From IMG/VR virus record IMGVR_UViG_3300042564_002458, positions 1 through 64,000 of that record: a stretch of 64,000 nt of DNA; one strand, given 5' to 3'. The notes beneath the pieces were generated by a model. It did no database searches. It was not told the origin of the DNA and saw only the letters and a program-made list of their open reading frames with translations. Below, piece by piece: positions 43,155 through 51,351 of this stretch (its first letter is position 1; every line of letters starts with the position of its first letter). Position numbers and translations under genes: made by a program. The DNA is from a virus.

Positions 43155-46100
43155 TTAAATTAAATTAGCCCAAGCACCGTTTTCATAACCCTGAAATTTG
43201 TTAAGATCAGTATCATATAATATGTCACCATTGACGGCGGCAAGAGTATTTTTTTGTACTGTACTTAATTTTGGTAGTCTGAATACAGCCCCACCCGTAA
43301 CATTAACAACTGTGGTACCCTGTAGAGTAATACTAGTAGTAGATACGAATGTTGGTGTTCCAACTGTATTACTAACAATATTACCACTAATATTAACATT
43401 ACCAGCACTAATATTACCAGTTACATCCAGACTACTTAATGTACCAACTGATGTAATATTTGGTTGAGCATTTGTCGTAATAGTTCCAGAATAATAATTA
43501 GCAGTTACTAAATTACCTAAATTTGCATTTGAACCATTAACATTTCCATTTGATTGAATTGTGTTGGCAATTACTATATTGGGAATTAATAAATTACCAG
43601 TACTTCCAAAAGTAAATGTACTTAGTGCATTTGCAGTTGAAATTGTTATAATACTATATTCGGTTGGAAGATATGCACCACTGGATTGAGGTAATCCAAT
43701 TGCCGTCATTTCTGTTCTTCCACCAAAACTCCATCCAGAAATAGAATCAATCGTTGTCAGTCCATTTCCAGTATATCCGTAATAAGTTTGTTTATAAATA
43801 TCATCATTGATCTGAACAATATTAATATTACCGGAGTCTGTTCCTCTGGCTCTTGCTGTTCTTGTACTATATTGATTTGCTATATTACTATATGCGGCTT
43901 GATTAATTTGTCCAGGAACTGTTAAGAGACCAGTATCATCCAATTTCAAATCATATTCAAGACCAGCATTATTAGTAGAATATATTTTTACTATAGACGG
44001 AATATATGAAGAACCACTACTAGCAGATCCATTAGCGATAACATTAATACCACCACCTTCTTGGTATTGATTATATGAAGTGTAACCTAAACTTTGTATG
44101 TCCAGCATTACATCATTTGTTTGAATCTGCAATGGAGAAGTACTAGTTCCACGAGATTTTTTCATTTCAATACCAAATAAATTAGCATCATTTGATGATG
44201 TACTAATTGTTATTCCATTTGATTGAATTGTGTTGGCAATTACTGTATTGGGAATTAATAAATTACCAGTACTTCCAAAAGTAAATGTATTTAAGGCATT
44301 TGCAGTTGAAATTGTTGTAACAAGATATTCAGTTGGAAGATATGCACCACTGGATTGAGGTAATCCAATCACTTGCATTTCTGTTCTTCCACCAAAACTC
44401 CATCCAGAAATAGAATCAATCGTTGTCAGTCCATTTCCAGTATATCCGTAATAAGTTTGTTTATAAATATCATCATTTACTTGAACAATATTAATATTAC
44501 CGGGATCTGTTCCTCTGGCTCTCGATGTTCTTGTACTATATTGAGTTGCTATATTACTGTATGCGGCTTGATTAATTTGTCCAGGAATTGTTAAGAGAGC
44601 AGTATCATCCAAGATCAAATCATATTCAAGACCAGCATTATTAGTAGAATATATTTTTACTATAGATGGGATGTATGAAGACCCGCCACTGGCAGATCCA
44701 TTAGCAATAATATTAATACCACCACCTTCCTGGTATTGGTTATATGAAGTGTAACCTAAACTTTGTATATTTAATAGTGTATCATTTGTTTGAATCTGCA
44801 ATGGAGAAGTACTAGTTCCACGAGATTTTTTCATTTCAATACCAAATAAATTAGCGTCATTTGATGATGTACTAATTGTTATTCCATTTGATTGAATAGT
44901 ATTGGAAATTACTGTATTGGCAATTACTGTATTGGGAATTAATAAATTACCAGTACTTCCAAAGGTAAATGTATTTAACGCATTTGCAGTTGAAATTGTT
45001 GTAATAAGATATTCGGTTGGAAGATATGCACCACTGGATTGAGGTAATCCAATTATCTGCATTTCTGTTCTTCCACCAAAACTCCATCCAGAAATAGAAT
45101 CAATTGTCGTCAATCCATTTCCGGTATATCCGTAATAAGTTTGCTTATAAATATCATCATTGATCTGAACAATATTAATATTACCGGAGTCTGTTCCTCT
45201 GGCTCTCGATGTTCTTGCACTATATTGTGTTGATACATTACTATATGCTATTTGATTAATTTGTCCAGGAACTGTTAAGAGAGCAGTATTGTCCAAGATC
45301 AAATCATATTCAAGGCCAGTATTATTAGTAGAATATATTTTTACTATAGATGGAATATATGAAGACCCATTACTAGCAGATCCATTAGCGATAATATTAA
45401 TACCACCACCTTCCTGGTATTGGTTATATGAAGTATAACCTAAACTTTGTAAATTTAATAGTGTATCATTTGTTTGAATCTGTAATGGAGAAGCATTGGT
45501 ACCACGAGATTTTTTCATTTCAATACCAAATAAATTAGCGTCATTTGATGATGTACTAATTTTTATTCCGGTATTACTATTTGGTGTAGTAACATTAATA
45601 CTATTAATATTTCCAATATTTGCGGTAATTTGATTTACTGTAACATTACTTGGTAAATCAACTGTTATATTTCCACTAGTGATGATAGGACTTCCTGTGA
45701 TTGTGAGATTATTACTTAATACTCCAACTCTAGTTACAGTCCCTCCCCCATTGCCACCACCGCCAGTCGCGCTTATAGTAACGGCACCATTTGATTGATT
45801 TATAGATACTCCACTACCGGCAACAATACTAGTTACTCCAGTATTGGTTATCGCTATTGTTCCGCTGGTTGTAATTGGACTTCCGCTTACTGATAACCCA
45901 GTTCCACCTGTTACGGCAATACTAGTAACAGTTCCACTACCGCTACCACTTGATGCACTAATTATTCTACCAAATTGATCTACTACTATATTAGCACTAG
46001 AATATGACCCTGATACTGATGGACTAATAGTGGGTAAATTAACATTAATATTTCCACTACTGATTATTGGACTATTAGTCACTGATAAAGTATTACTAGT

Positions 46101-46439
46101 AACACCAACACTATTTACCGAACCTCCGCCATTACCTGTTCCAGTACTATTAATTACTAATGTACCGTTACTACTTGGCGCGCCCCCGAGTGTCGTAATT
46201 GTTACATTTTCACCTGCTATTAGATTAGTTACACCAATATTAGTAATAACAAACGTTGAAGAATCACTATTACTAATAGCGATTCCATTACCTGGTAACA
46301 ATGTCTGAACTTGACCGGCGGTTTCGAATAATTCAGTAAAATTGTTTTGTATAGTGTTAAACGCTGTATACAAACTATCTGAGTTTGCTGAGTCGTTTGG
46401 TTGACCAATATTGATTAGTTGTTGACCTGGTATTGTCAT
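43155..46439 (-). CDS. Large repeat-containing tail-fibre protein (1094 aa)
   Basis: The N-terminus (PNDSANSDSLYTAFNTIQNN, FTELFETAG) and TGTGNGGGSVNSVGV resemble phage fibre or baseplate-wedge proteins. Three near-identical units of about 225 residues, each with SNDANLFGIEMKKSRGT and GGGINIIANGSAS, follow. The C-terminus (RLPKLSTVQKNTLAAVNGDI, LYDTDLNKFQGYENGAWAN) is a typical fibre tip. Composition is Asn/Thr/Ser/Gly-rich. GAGGAAA and a late motif lie upstream. Confidence 0.85.
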   Translation of the reverse strand: MTIPGQQLINIGQPNDSANSDSLYTAFNTIQNNFTELFETAGQVQTLLPGNGIAISNSDSSTFVITNIGVTNLIAGENVTITTLGGAPSSNGTLVINSTGTGNGGGSVNSVGVTSNTLSVTNSPIISSGNINVNLPTISPSVSGSYSSANIVVDQFGRIISASSGSGSGTVTSIAVTGGTGLSVSGSPITTSGTIAITNTGVTSIVAGSGVSINQSNGAVTISATGGGGNGGGTVTRVGVLSNNLTITGSPIITSGNITVDLPSNVTVNQITANIGNINSINVTTPNSNTGIKISTSSNDANLFGIEMKKSRGTNASPLQIQTNDTLLNLQSLGYTSYNQYQEGGGINIIANGSASNGSSYIPSIVKIYSTNNTGLEYDLILDNTALLTVPGQINQIAYSNVSTQYSARTSRARGTDSGNINIVQINDDIYKQTYYGYTGNGLTTIDSISGWSFGGRTEMQIIGLPQSSGAYLPTEYLITTISTANALNTFTFGSTGNLLIPNTVIANTVISNTIQSNGITISTSSNDANLFGIEMKKSRGTSTSPLQIQTNDTLLNIQSLGYTSYNQYQEGGGINIIANGSASGGSSYIPSIVKIYSTNNAGLEYDLILDDTALLTIPGQINQAAYSNIATQYSTRTSRARGTDPGNINIVQVNDDIYKQTYYGYTGNGLTTIDSISGWSFGGRTEMQVIGLPQSSGAYLPTEYLVTTISTANALNTFTFGSTGNLLIPNTVIANTIQSNGITISTSSNDANLFGIEMKKSRGTSTSPLQIQTNDVMLDIQSLGYTSYNQYQEGGGINVIANGSASSGSSYIPSIVKIYSTNNAGLEYDLKLDDTGLLTVPGQINQAAYSNIANQYSTRTARARGTDSGNINIVQINDDIYKQTYYGYTGNGLTTIDSISGWSFGGRTEMTAIGLPQSSGAYLPTEYSIITISTANALSTFTFGSTGNLLIPNIVIANTIQSNGNVNGSNANLGNLVTANYYSGTITTNAQPNITSVGTLSSLDVTGNISAGNVNISGNIVSNTVGTPTFVSTTSITLQGTTVVNVTGGAVFRLPKLSTVQKNTLAAVNGDILYDTDLNKFQGYENGAWANLI
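43550..45570 (-). repeat. Three tandem repeats of about 670 bp within the fibre gene
   Basis: Marker segments recur 669 bp and then 684 bp apart (for example at 44161, 44830 and 45514). The third period is longer by an extra 15-bp duplication around 44890-44930. The copies are nearly identical. Confidence 0.9.
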
Positions 46440-46459
46440 TGTTATTTTCCTCTATCTTA

Positions 46460-46467
46460 TATTTATC
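46460..46467 (-). promoter_or_regulatory. Late-promoter-like motif GATAAATA
   Basis: It is 20 nt upstream of the fibre ATG, with GAGGAAA between, giving a short conventional leader. Confidence 0.55.
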
Positions 46468-46494
46468 TAATTTGATAGAGAAAATCAATGACAA

Positions 46495-46821
46495 TCAATA
46501 GGGATTAAATGAACTTCCGCATCCACATGTGGTTTGAGCATTGGGATTAGATATAACAAAATTACTACCCATATCGTCTTCACAAAAATCTATAGACGCT
46601 CCTTGAAGATATTGCATACTGGCACTATCTACTAATAAATTGATATCATCTGATTTAATTATAAAATCATCATCACTAATATCTTCATCTATTGTGAATC
46701 CATATGACATACCGCTACATCCACCACCTTTAACAAATACTCTGAGTTTAGCATTTGAGTTATTTTCATCAATTATGATGTCTTTAATACGATTGGTGGC
46801 TGATTCTGTTATTGTTATCAT
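46495..46821 (-). CDS. A-type iron-sulfur carrier (IscA/ErpA/HesB family)
   Basis: The three Cys are in family positions: KGGGCSGMSYGF near residue 35 and TTCGCGSSFNPY at the C-terminus. At 108 aa it has standard length. A-type carriers hand [Fe-S] clusters to target enzymes. Host targets are not evident; the phage's own ferredoxin-dependent enzymes might profit. Confidence 0.88.
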   Translation of the reverse strand: MITITESATNRIKDIIIDENNSNAKLRVFVKGGGCSGMSYGFTIDEDISDDDFIIKSDDINLLVDSASMQYLQGASIDFCEDDMGSNFVISNPNAQTTCGCGSSFNPY

Positions 46822-46838
46822 TTATTTTGTCCATAATA

Positions 46839-46857
46839 AAAGGGCATAACGCCCTTT
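46839..46857 (-). terminator. Hairpin behind IF-1, terminator-like
   Basis: AAAGGGC/GCCCTTT with a 5-nt loop is followed on the minus strand by TTTTATTATGG. It also lies in the leader of the IscA-like gene, so it could instead be a leader structure. Confidence 0.6.
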
Positions 46858-46861
46858 GATG

Positions 46862-46869
46862 TATTTATC
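46862..46869 (-). promoter_or_regulatory. Late-promoter-like motif GATAAATA
   Basis: It overlaps the IF-1 stop codon and would give the IscA-like gene a leader of about 34 nt containing the hairpin. Could be coincidental. Confidence 0.35.
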
Positions 46870-47080
46870 TACGTCTTGTTATTCTACCTCTTGTTAGATC
46901 GTAGGGTGAGAATTCCACCTCAACTGTATCTCCCAAGAGTATTTTAATGCCATTCTGACGCATTTTGCCAGAAATCACACCAATTATAATTTTTTCGTTT
47001 GGTAGTTTAACTCTAAACATAGCATTTGGAAGTAATTCCAGTACTATGCCATCTATCTTAATTCCGTCTTCTTTGGCCAT
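46865..47080 (-). CDS. infA: Translation initiation factor IF-1
   Basis: A 71-residue OB-fold protein that begins [11 protein letters not shown] and contains [30 protein letters not shown] and [14 protein letters not shown], matching bacterial IF-1 along its full length (E. coli IF-1 has 72 aa). IF-1 binds the 30S A site and helps IF-2 and IF-3. The gene has a late-type motif just before its ATG and no Shine-Dalgarno. A phage IF-1 is unusual. Confidence 0.93.
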   Translation of the reverse strand: MAKEDGIKIDGIVLELLPNAMFRVKLPNEKIIIGVISGKMRQNGIKILLGDTVEVEFSPYDLTRGRITRRR

Positions 47081-47086
47081 ATAGTT

Positions 47087-47094
47087 TATTTAGT
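47087..47094 (-). promoter_or_regulatory. Late-promoter-like motif ACTAAATA
   Basis: It is 6 nt before the infA ATG on the minus strand. Confidence 0.45.
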
Positions 47095-47095
47095 G

Positions 47096-47488
47096 CTACC
47101 CTCTCCGCATTTTAGAAATATCTACTGCTTCCTCATCTGAGAAAACAGGTACAGCATTACTCTTATGTAATACACCAATTCCAATCATTTTGTCACCTGT
47201 ATATATTGGAATATCTGTCTTAACTGCAGTTCCAACACCAGTACTTAATGATGGAAGATCAAGTAAACTTTGACCACGAAATACTCGTTTAGTTATTGTC
47301 AATGGTTTGACAATAAGTCCAGATTTTCGTTTCTTTTCATCCAATTCCGCACCATAAGATTTCTTTAGTACTTGCCAATCTTGTTCCAATTGTTCTGCCT
47401 GTCGTTTATGTTCAGCCGAAGCATACTTGAATTTGGCTCGTTTTTTGCCAGTAGTAGTAAATGCCGGACTCATCATGTGCATTGTCAT
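47096..47488 (-). CDS. Hypothetical phage protein (130 aa)
   Basis: A basic helical N-terminal half (FKYASAEHKRQAEQLEQDWQ) and a beta C-terminal half with TDIPIYTGDKMIGIGVLHKS. Several ATGs are clustered at the start (MTMHMM), so the exact start is uncertain. Function unknown. Confidence 0.6.
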   Translation of the reverse strand: MTMHMMSPAFTTTGKKRAKFKYASAEHKRQAEQLEQDWQVLKKSYGAELDEKKRKSGLIVKPLTITKRVFRGQSLLDLPSLSTGVGTAVKTDIPIYTGDKMIGIGVLHKSNAVPVFSDEEAVDISKMRRG

Positions 47489-47517
47489 ATAGTTACCATT
47501 ATAGTAGATTATAGTAC

Positions 47518-47546
47518 ATTATATCACAAATCAGATTTATTGTCAA
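47518..47546 (-). promoter_or_regulatory. sigma70-type promoter, extended form
   Basis: On the minus strand TTGACAATAAATC begins at 47546 and TATAAT is at 47523-47518, spacer 17 bp. Confidence 0.75.
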
Positions 47547-47551
47547 GTTTA

Positions 47552-47938
47552 TTATCGTTTAAGAATACGTATTATTTCTTCTTTTTCCAAAATATCTTTC
47601 TCTAATTTCAGATATTGGCGTCTAAGTTCTCTTAATGTTTCCCAGCGTTCTTCTAATTCTGTATTTGGTTTAAAAATTGACAATTTATCTTTTATTTCTT
47701 CTAATAAATCTTTTATACTTTCGCCCTGTATTTTTAGATCACCCTCTATGATTACGTCACCCTCTATGATTACGTCACCAGTAGCATGAATAGAACTATG
47801 TTTATTATTGGATGGGAACGTATTTGATGATGAGATTGTTCCAGTTTGCCAACTTTGATCAGATGCGGTCAACGTAATAGTTTGAATAGTTTCATCATCT
47901 GATGATAGTGATACTGTAGAAATTGATTGATCAGACAT
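47552..47938 (-). CDS. T4-type conserved protein with beta-repeat and coiled coil (128 aa)
   Basis: Ser/Thr-rich N-terminus, a short GDVIIEGDVIIEGDLKIQG beta repeat, then a helical tail TELEERWETLRELRRQYLKL. I recall this tail on many T4-type cyanophage proteins. A 1-nt overlap couples it to the AbrB-like gene. Probably structural. Confidence 0.6.
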   Translation of the reverse strand: MSDQSISTVSLSSDDETIQTITLTASDQSWQTGTISSSNTFPSNNKHSSIHATGDVIIEGDVIIEGDLKIQGESIKDLLEEIKDKLSIFKPNTELEERWETLRELRRQYLKLEKDILEKEEIIRILKR

Positions 47939-48117
47939 TATGATCTTTTCATTATAATGATACGACCATCTTCATCTTGATTAAAATCAAAGTTATCACC
48001 CTCTTTCCAACCCATTTGAGTCATAAGTTCTGGTGGTAATGGTATTAACAATTCTCCAGTTTCTGGATCTTCTTGTACAATTACTTCATACATAGTGGAA
48101 TCAATGTTTTTTGTCAT
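47938..48117 (-). CDS. AbrB/SpoVT-type DNA-binding protein (59 aa)
   Basis: LLIPLPPELMTQMGWKEGDN and GRIIIMKRS fit the swapped-hairpin AbrB fold. The ATG at 48117 is chosen since an earlier in-frame codon lies upstream of the promoter -10. The transcript should start at about the ATG. Candidate transcription regulator or antitoxin-like protein; no toxin partner is seen. Confidence 0.7.
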   Translation of the reverse strand: MTKNIDSTMYEVIVQEDPETGELLIPLPPELMTQMGWKEGDNFDFNQDEDGRIIIMKRS

Positions 48118-48123
48118 AATATT

Positions 48124-48151
48124 ATTATAACACAATGATTAAAAATGTCAA
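48124..48151 (-). promoter_or_regulatory. sigma70-type promoter giving a leaderless transcript
   Basis: On the minus strand TTGACA (48151-48146), 16 bp, TATAAT (48129-48124); the ATG is 6 nt further on. Confidence 0.75.
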
Positions 48152-48170
48152 TAAATTTGGATACATTTTA

Positions 48171-48881
48171 TTATAGAGGATTTAACTCTGGATTCCAACC
48201 AGTATTAATTTTAATCTTATCATTTTTCTTACTACGAGATTCTAACTCTTTATATATTTCAATTGCTTGTTTTTTACTAATTGTTGGCAATTCTTCCCAT
48301 GATCTGATTTTAAATCCTAATTCTATCAATCCTTTGGTCAAATTACAAGAATCAGTTTTTGTAAAAAATCTCGGAGCATCTGAATCATTAATAGTTAATC
48401 CACTTCCATTTTTCAATCCAGTTCCACCATTAGTAATGTCGGACTTTGCCTCAGTAACAAACGGATTAGCAATTATAGCTTGTTCTATTGTTACAGAATC
48501 TTCTTTTTCAAAATCAAATAAATTTTTAATTATTTCTTTCGATCTCCATACTTCAATTACATCTACACTATTGTTGAAAGGATTATTAATTTTAATTCTC
48601 CATACAATATTTCCCAGATGTCCTTGATTAATAATCAATGCGTTATGTGGAATCCAATACTTTTCTAAATTGACAGAAGATTTTCTAACATTAGATTTTA
48701 TTCCATCATGATTAGAATGATAATTCTCTAAAAAATTATCATCTTGATCTTTTTTTATCCATAGATATCTAATTGCCCATGGACCCAATTCATCAGGAAT
48801 AAACAACGGTATAGATTCTTCCAATATATCAGGCAATAATCCATTATATCCCGATACTGATTTTTTATCTTTATTAAACAT
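48171..48881 (-). CDS. Hypothetical protein (236 aa)
   Basis: Blocks FIPDELGPWAIRYLWIKKDQ and NGGTGLKNGSGLTINDSD are visible. It lies at the end of the late minus-strand cluster. No domain recognised. Confidence 0.6.
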   Translation of the reverse strand: MFNKDKKSVSGYNGLLPDILEESIPLFIPDELGPWAIRYLWIKKDQDDNFLENYHSNHDGIKSNVRKSSVNLEKYWIPHNALIINQGHLGNIVWRIKINNPFNNSVDVIEVWRSKEIIKNLFDFEKEDSVTIEQAIIANPFVTEAKSDITNGGTGLKNGSGLTINDSDAPRFFTKTDSCNLTKGLIELGFKIRSWEELPTISKKQAIEIYKELESRSKKNDKIKINTGWNPELNPL

Positions 48882-48886
48882 GAATA

Positions 48887-48894
48887 TATTTATT
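48887..48894 (-). promoter_or_regulatory. Late-promoter-like motif AATAAATA
   Basis: Its last base is 5 nt before the ATG at 48881, so the predicted start of transcription is the A of the ATG. Confidence 0.5.
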
Positions 48895-48935
48895 CAGAAT
48901 GATTAATGAAAATATTAATCACATTTGGATAACAA

Positions 48936-51026
48936 TTATCTGAAATTCTGTGCAACGTCAATTGGTACGTCTGGAATTGATTGACTACGTTGAGATGTGA
49001 CATTAGCAAGTTCTTGATCATCCGCTCTCTGTAACAAAAAGTCCTGACGAGGTATTCCCTGTGAAGTAGCCCATTGTCTAGCTTTTTCCATAGCATCTCT
49101 CACATCTGTGGCTGAGAATCTATACGCCACATTGCCCGCGCCGACCACACCCGCTCGTCTGCGCATTATATATTCTTGTGAACTTGCATTGTTTCCTCTA
49201 ACGGGTTCAGAGACAGGTTGTTCTTCATAGGGTCTTATTGGGCGAGCAATCATACCACGTTGATCTCTTATCCCCCATTCAAGTGCGGCTTTATTTTTGG
49301 CTTCTGGTTCACCAGTAGCTACTAATTCCATACTGTGGTTTCCAAGTGTTACATTCCACCACATTTTTTTATCAACATATTTGTTTTTTTCAACTTCTCT
49401 CTTGAATTGAACCTGTTTTAAATAATCTTTAAGTGTGGATACTGGCATTACTCCAGAGGAATATTGACTGAATAGTTGAATAATAGTTTGATCTTCTGGC
49501 ATAGCATCAGCAAATAATTTGTACAACTTTTTGGCATATTCTTCGCGTTCTAATTTTGGATTGCTGGCAATTGTAGTGGCATAAGCATATCTCAATAAAG
49601 TATTTTGTATTTTACTCATGTCTTCAAAATAATTCATACCACCAGCAGAACGAAATTCTATATATTTTTCTTTAGGATTAATACTTGTATATTTTCCAAA
49701 CCCACTAGGTTTAGCTAAACTATTACTTGCCAGTTGTGACAAATGATTACGCATTTGATTAAATGATGCCGTAATATCTATACCTTTGGCAGAACTTTTA
49801 ATCTTACTAATGGCACTTTTACAATAAGTATTAGCTGCACGATCAAATGATTGTAATACATATTCATCGCCCAAGAACAATGCAAGTTTAGTGAAATCAA
49901 TATTATCTGATGCATGATCAGGAAGACTTACTGACATATGAAACCCAGTTGATTCATTGGCATAAGCACCGTTATCTTCAGCCCACTTAAAAAACTTTGG
50001 TAACATTTCTATTGTTTCTGGTAATGGCATTGGTGGGCTAACAATTTCTACTGGCATATCTTCATCTTGATTTGCAGTCAAACTAGAATCAGGTTCAAAA
50101 ATCCATGTTGTATCATCTCTTCTAGCACTATGATAACCACTACTGACTATTGTATCAACATCTAAATCTTGTTCTAATGAGGAGGCTAAACTTTCAGCAT
50201 AGTCTTTATTAAACTCGCCATCACCGCTAAGACCTTCATTCTGATCATACATATGAGGCCATATAAGATCATAACGACCTTCTACATCTTGAGCAGAGTT
50301 AATACCTTGAGAACGTAACCATTCAGTTTCATCATAATCGGATTCCTCATTAGCCGTATCTAAAAAATTTTCGTATGCACTATCCCAATCATCATTATGA
50401 TCATTTATTGCTTCTTCTACACGATGATCTAATTGATCAGTGATTCCATCACTAGCGTTAATATAGTTATCAAAGTTTTTATTTTTTTTTCTAATTTCTG
50501 CTTGTTGTTTACTACTTTCTATTTTTCTTGACCACATTTGTCCAGCAGTCAGTGCGCTCTCAACTTCCCTATCACTGAGCTCCATTTCATCTCTCAAATA
50601 TTCTTCAATCTTAGAATCAAAATCCCAATCATCACCTTCAATCCAATCTTTTATTAATTCTTCTGCCTTATCAATAAAATCACTCATTAATTGTTCATCA
50701 CGCCATTCAAGATATTCGTTTAACATTTCTTCACGTATACGTTCTGATTGTCTTGGACCAAGATCAGAAAAATCACCACCTTGATAAAAATTTATGATAT
50801 CATCAATGTTATCAACACGTTCATCCGCATCATAATTATAATCATATTCTGGTTCATAATCATCACGAGATTCATTTCCTCCACTAAAGATTAATTCAGA
50901 TTCAAAACCGGCTTTCATACTTTGAGCTAATGGACTTTTAAGAAATTTTTGAAGATCACTAGAACCCATTCTTACTTCATCAAGTTCTTGATTTTCTAAT
51001 AATGATTTTATTTCTTGATATCTCAT
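48936..51026 (-). CDS. Amidoligase-like protein with capsid-targeting-type N-terminus (696 aa)
   Basis: The N-terminus MRYQEIKSLLE|N has an L-L-E site. An acidic helical region (EYDYNYDADERVDNIDDIIN) is followed by a central domain with WIFEPDSSL, PVEIVSPPMP and ESTGFHMSVSLPD, matching the putative amidoligase (COOH-NH2 ligase) family. A smaller C-terminal domain ends in QNFR. Amidoligases join amino acids or peptides to carboxyl groups, for example in cell-wall or capsule chemistry; the substrate here is unknown. Confidence 0.6.
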   Translation of the reverse strand: MRYQEIKSLLENQELDEVRMGSSDLQKFLKSPLAQSMKAGFESELIFSGGNESRDDYEPEYDYNYDADERVDNIDDIINFYQGGDFSDLGPRQSERIREEMLNEYLEWRDEQLMSDFIDKAEELIKDWIEGDDWDFDSKIEEYLRDEMELSDREVESALTAGQMWSRKIESSKQQAEIRKKNKNFDNYINASDGITDQLDHRVEEAINDHNDDWDSAYENFLDTANEESDYDETEWLRSQGINSAQDVEGRYDLIWPHMYDQNEGLSGDGEFNKDYAESLASSLEQDLDVDTIVSSGYHSARRDDTTWIFEPDSSLTANQDEDMPVEIVSPPMPLPETIEMLPKFFKWAEDNGAYANESTGFHMSVSLPDHASDNIDFTKLALFLGDEYVLQSFDRAANTYCKSAISKIKSSAKGIDITASFNQMRNHLSQLASNSLAKPSGFGKYTSINPKEKYIEFRSAGGMNYFEDMSKIQNTLLRYAYATTIASNPKLEREEYAKKLYKLFADAMPEDQTIIQLFSQYSSGVMPVSTLKDYLKQVQFKREVEKNKYVDKKMWWNVTLGNHSMELVATGEPEAKNKAALEWGIRDQRGMIARPIRPYEEQPVSEPVRGNNASSQEYIMRRRAGVVGAGNVAYRFSATDVRDAMEKARQWATSQGIPRQDFLLQRADDQELANVTSQRSQSIPDVPIDVAQNFR

Positions 51027-51030
51027 GATA

Positions 51031-51351
51031 TTATTTTGTTGATCTTTGTCTTTTTACTTCAGTAACAGTTTCTAATATTGCCAATTTTACTTCTTGTTCA
51101 TGTAATTTATCGTGAATGTCGTTGACTGTACTTTCTATTTTATTTAATCTTTCTTCTAATATATCAGTTTTCTGTTGAATATGTTCTAACATATTGGTCT
51201 GATTATCATGTTGTAATAACGCCTGATCTAATCCACTTGTAACTTTAGCAAACCAATGTTTACCTTGCCACCAGGCTCCACCCATGCCGAATACAAACAC
51301 AAGTATAATCCAGTCTTCTTGAATAGTTTTAATAATATCTAATAAATTCAT
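51031..51351 (-). CDS. Membrane-anchored coiled-coil protein (106 aa)
   Basis: One hydrophobic helix (WIILVFVFGMGGAWW) and then a long coiled coil (LEHIQQKTDILEERLNKIES). An ATGA overlap links it to the gene before. Holin-accessory-like in shape, but unassigned. Confidence 0.6.
   Translation of the reverse strand: MNLLDIIKTIQEDWIILVFVFGMGGAWWQGKHWFAKVTSGLDQALLQHDNQTNMLEHIQQKTDILEERLNKIESTVNDIHDKLHEQEVKLAILETVTEVKRQRSTK

Noticed and set aside
43550-45570. Regularly spaced repeats considered as a CRISPR-like array
   Set aside because: The units are about 670 bp, coding and near-identical throughout, with no short repeat/unique spacer pattern and no cas genes.
46839-46869. Riboswitch or attenuator in the leader of the IscA-like gene
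   Set aside because: Only one simple hairpin with a T-rich tail is visible, which a terminator for infA explains; no known riboswitch motif is seen.
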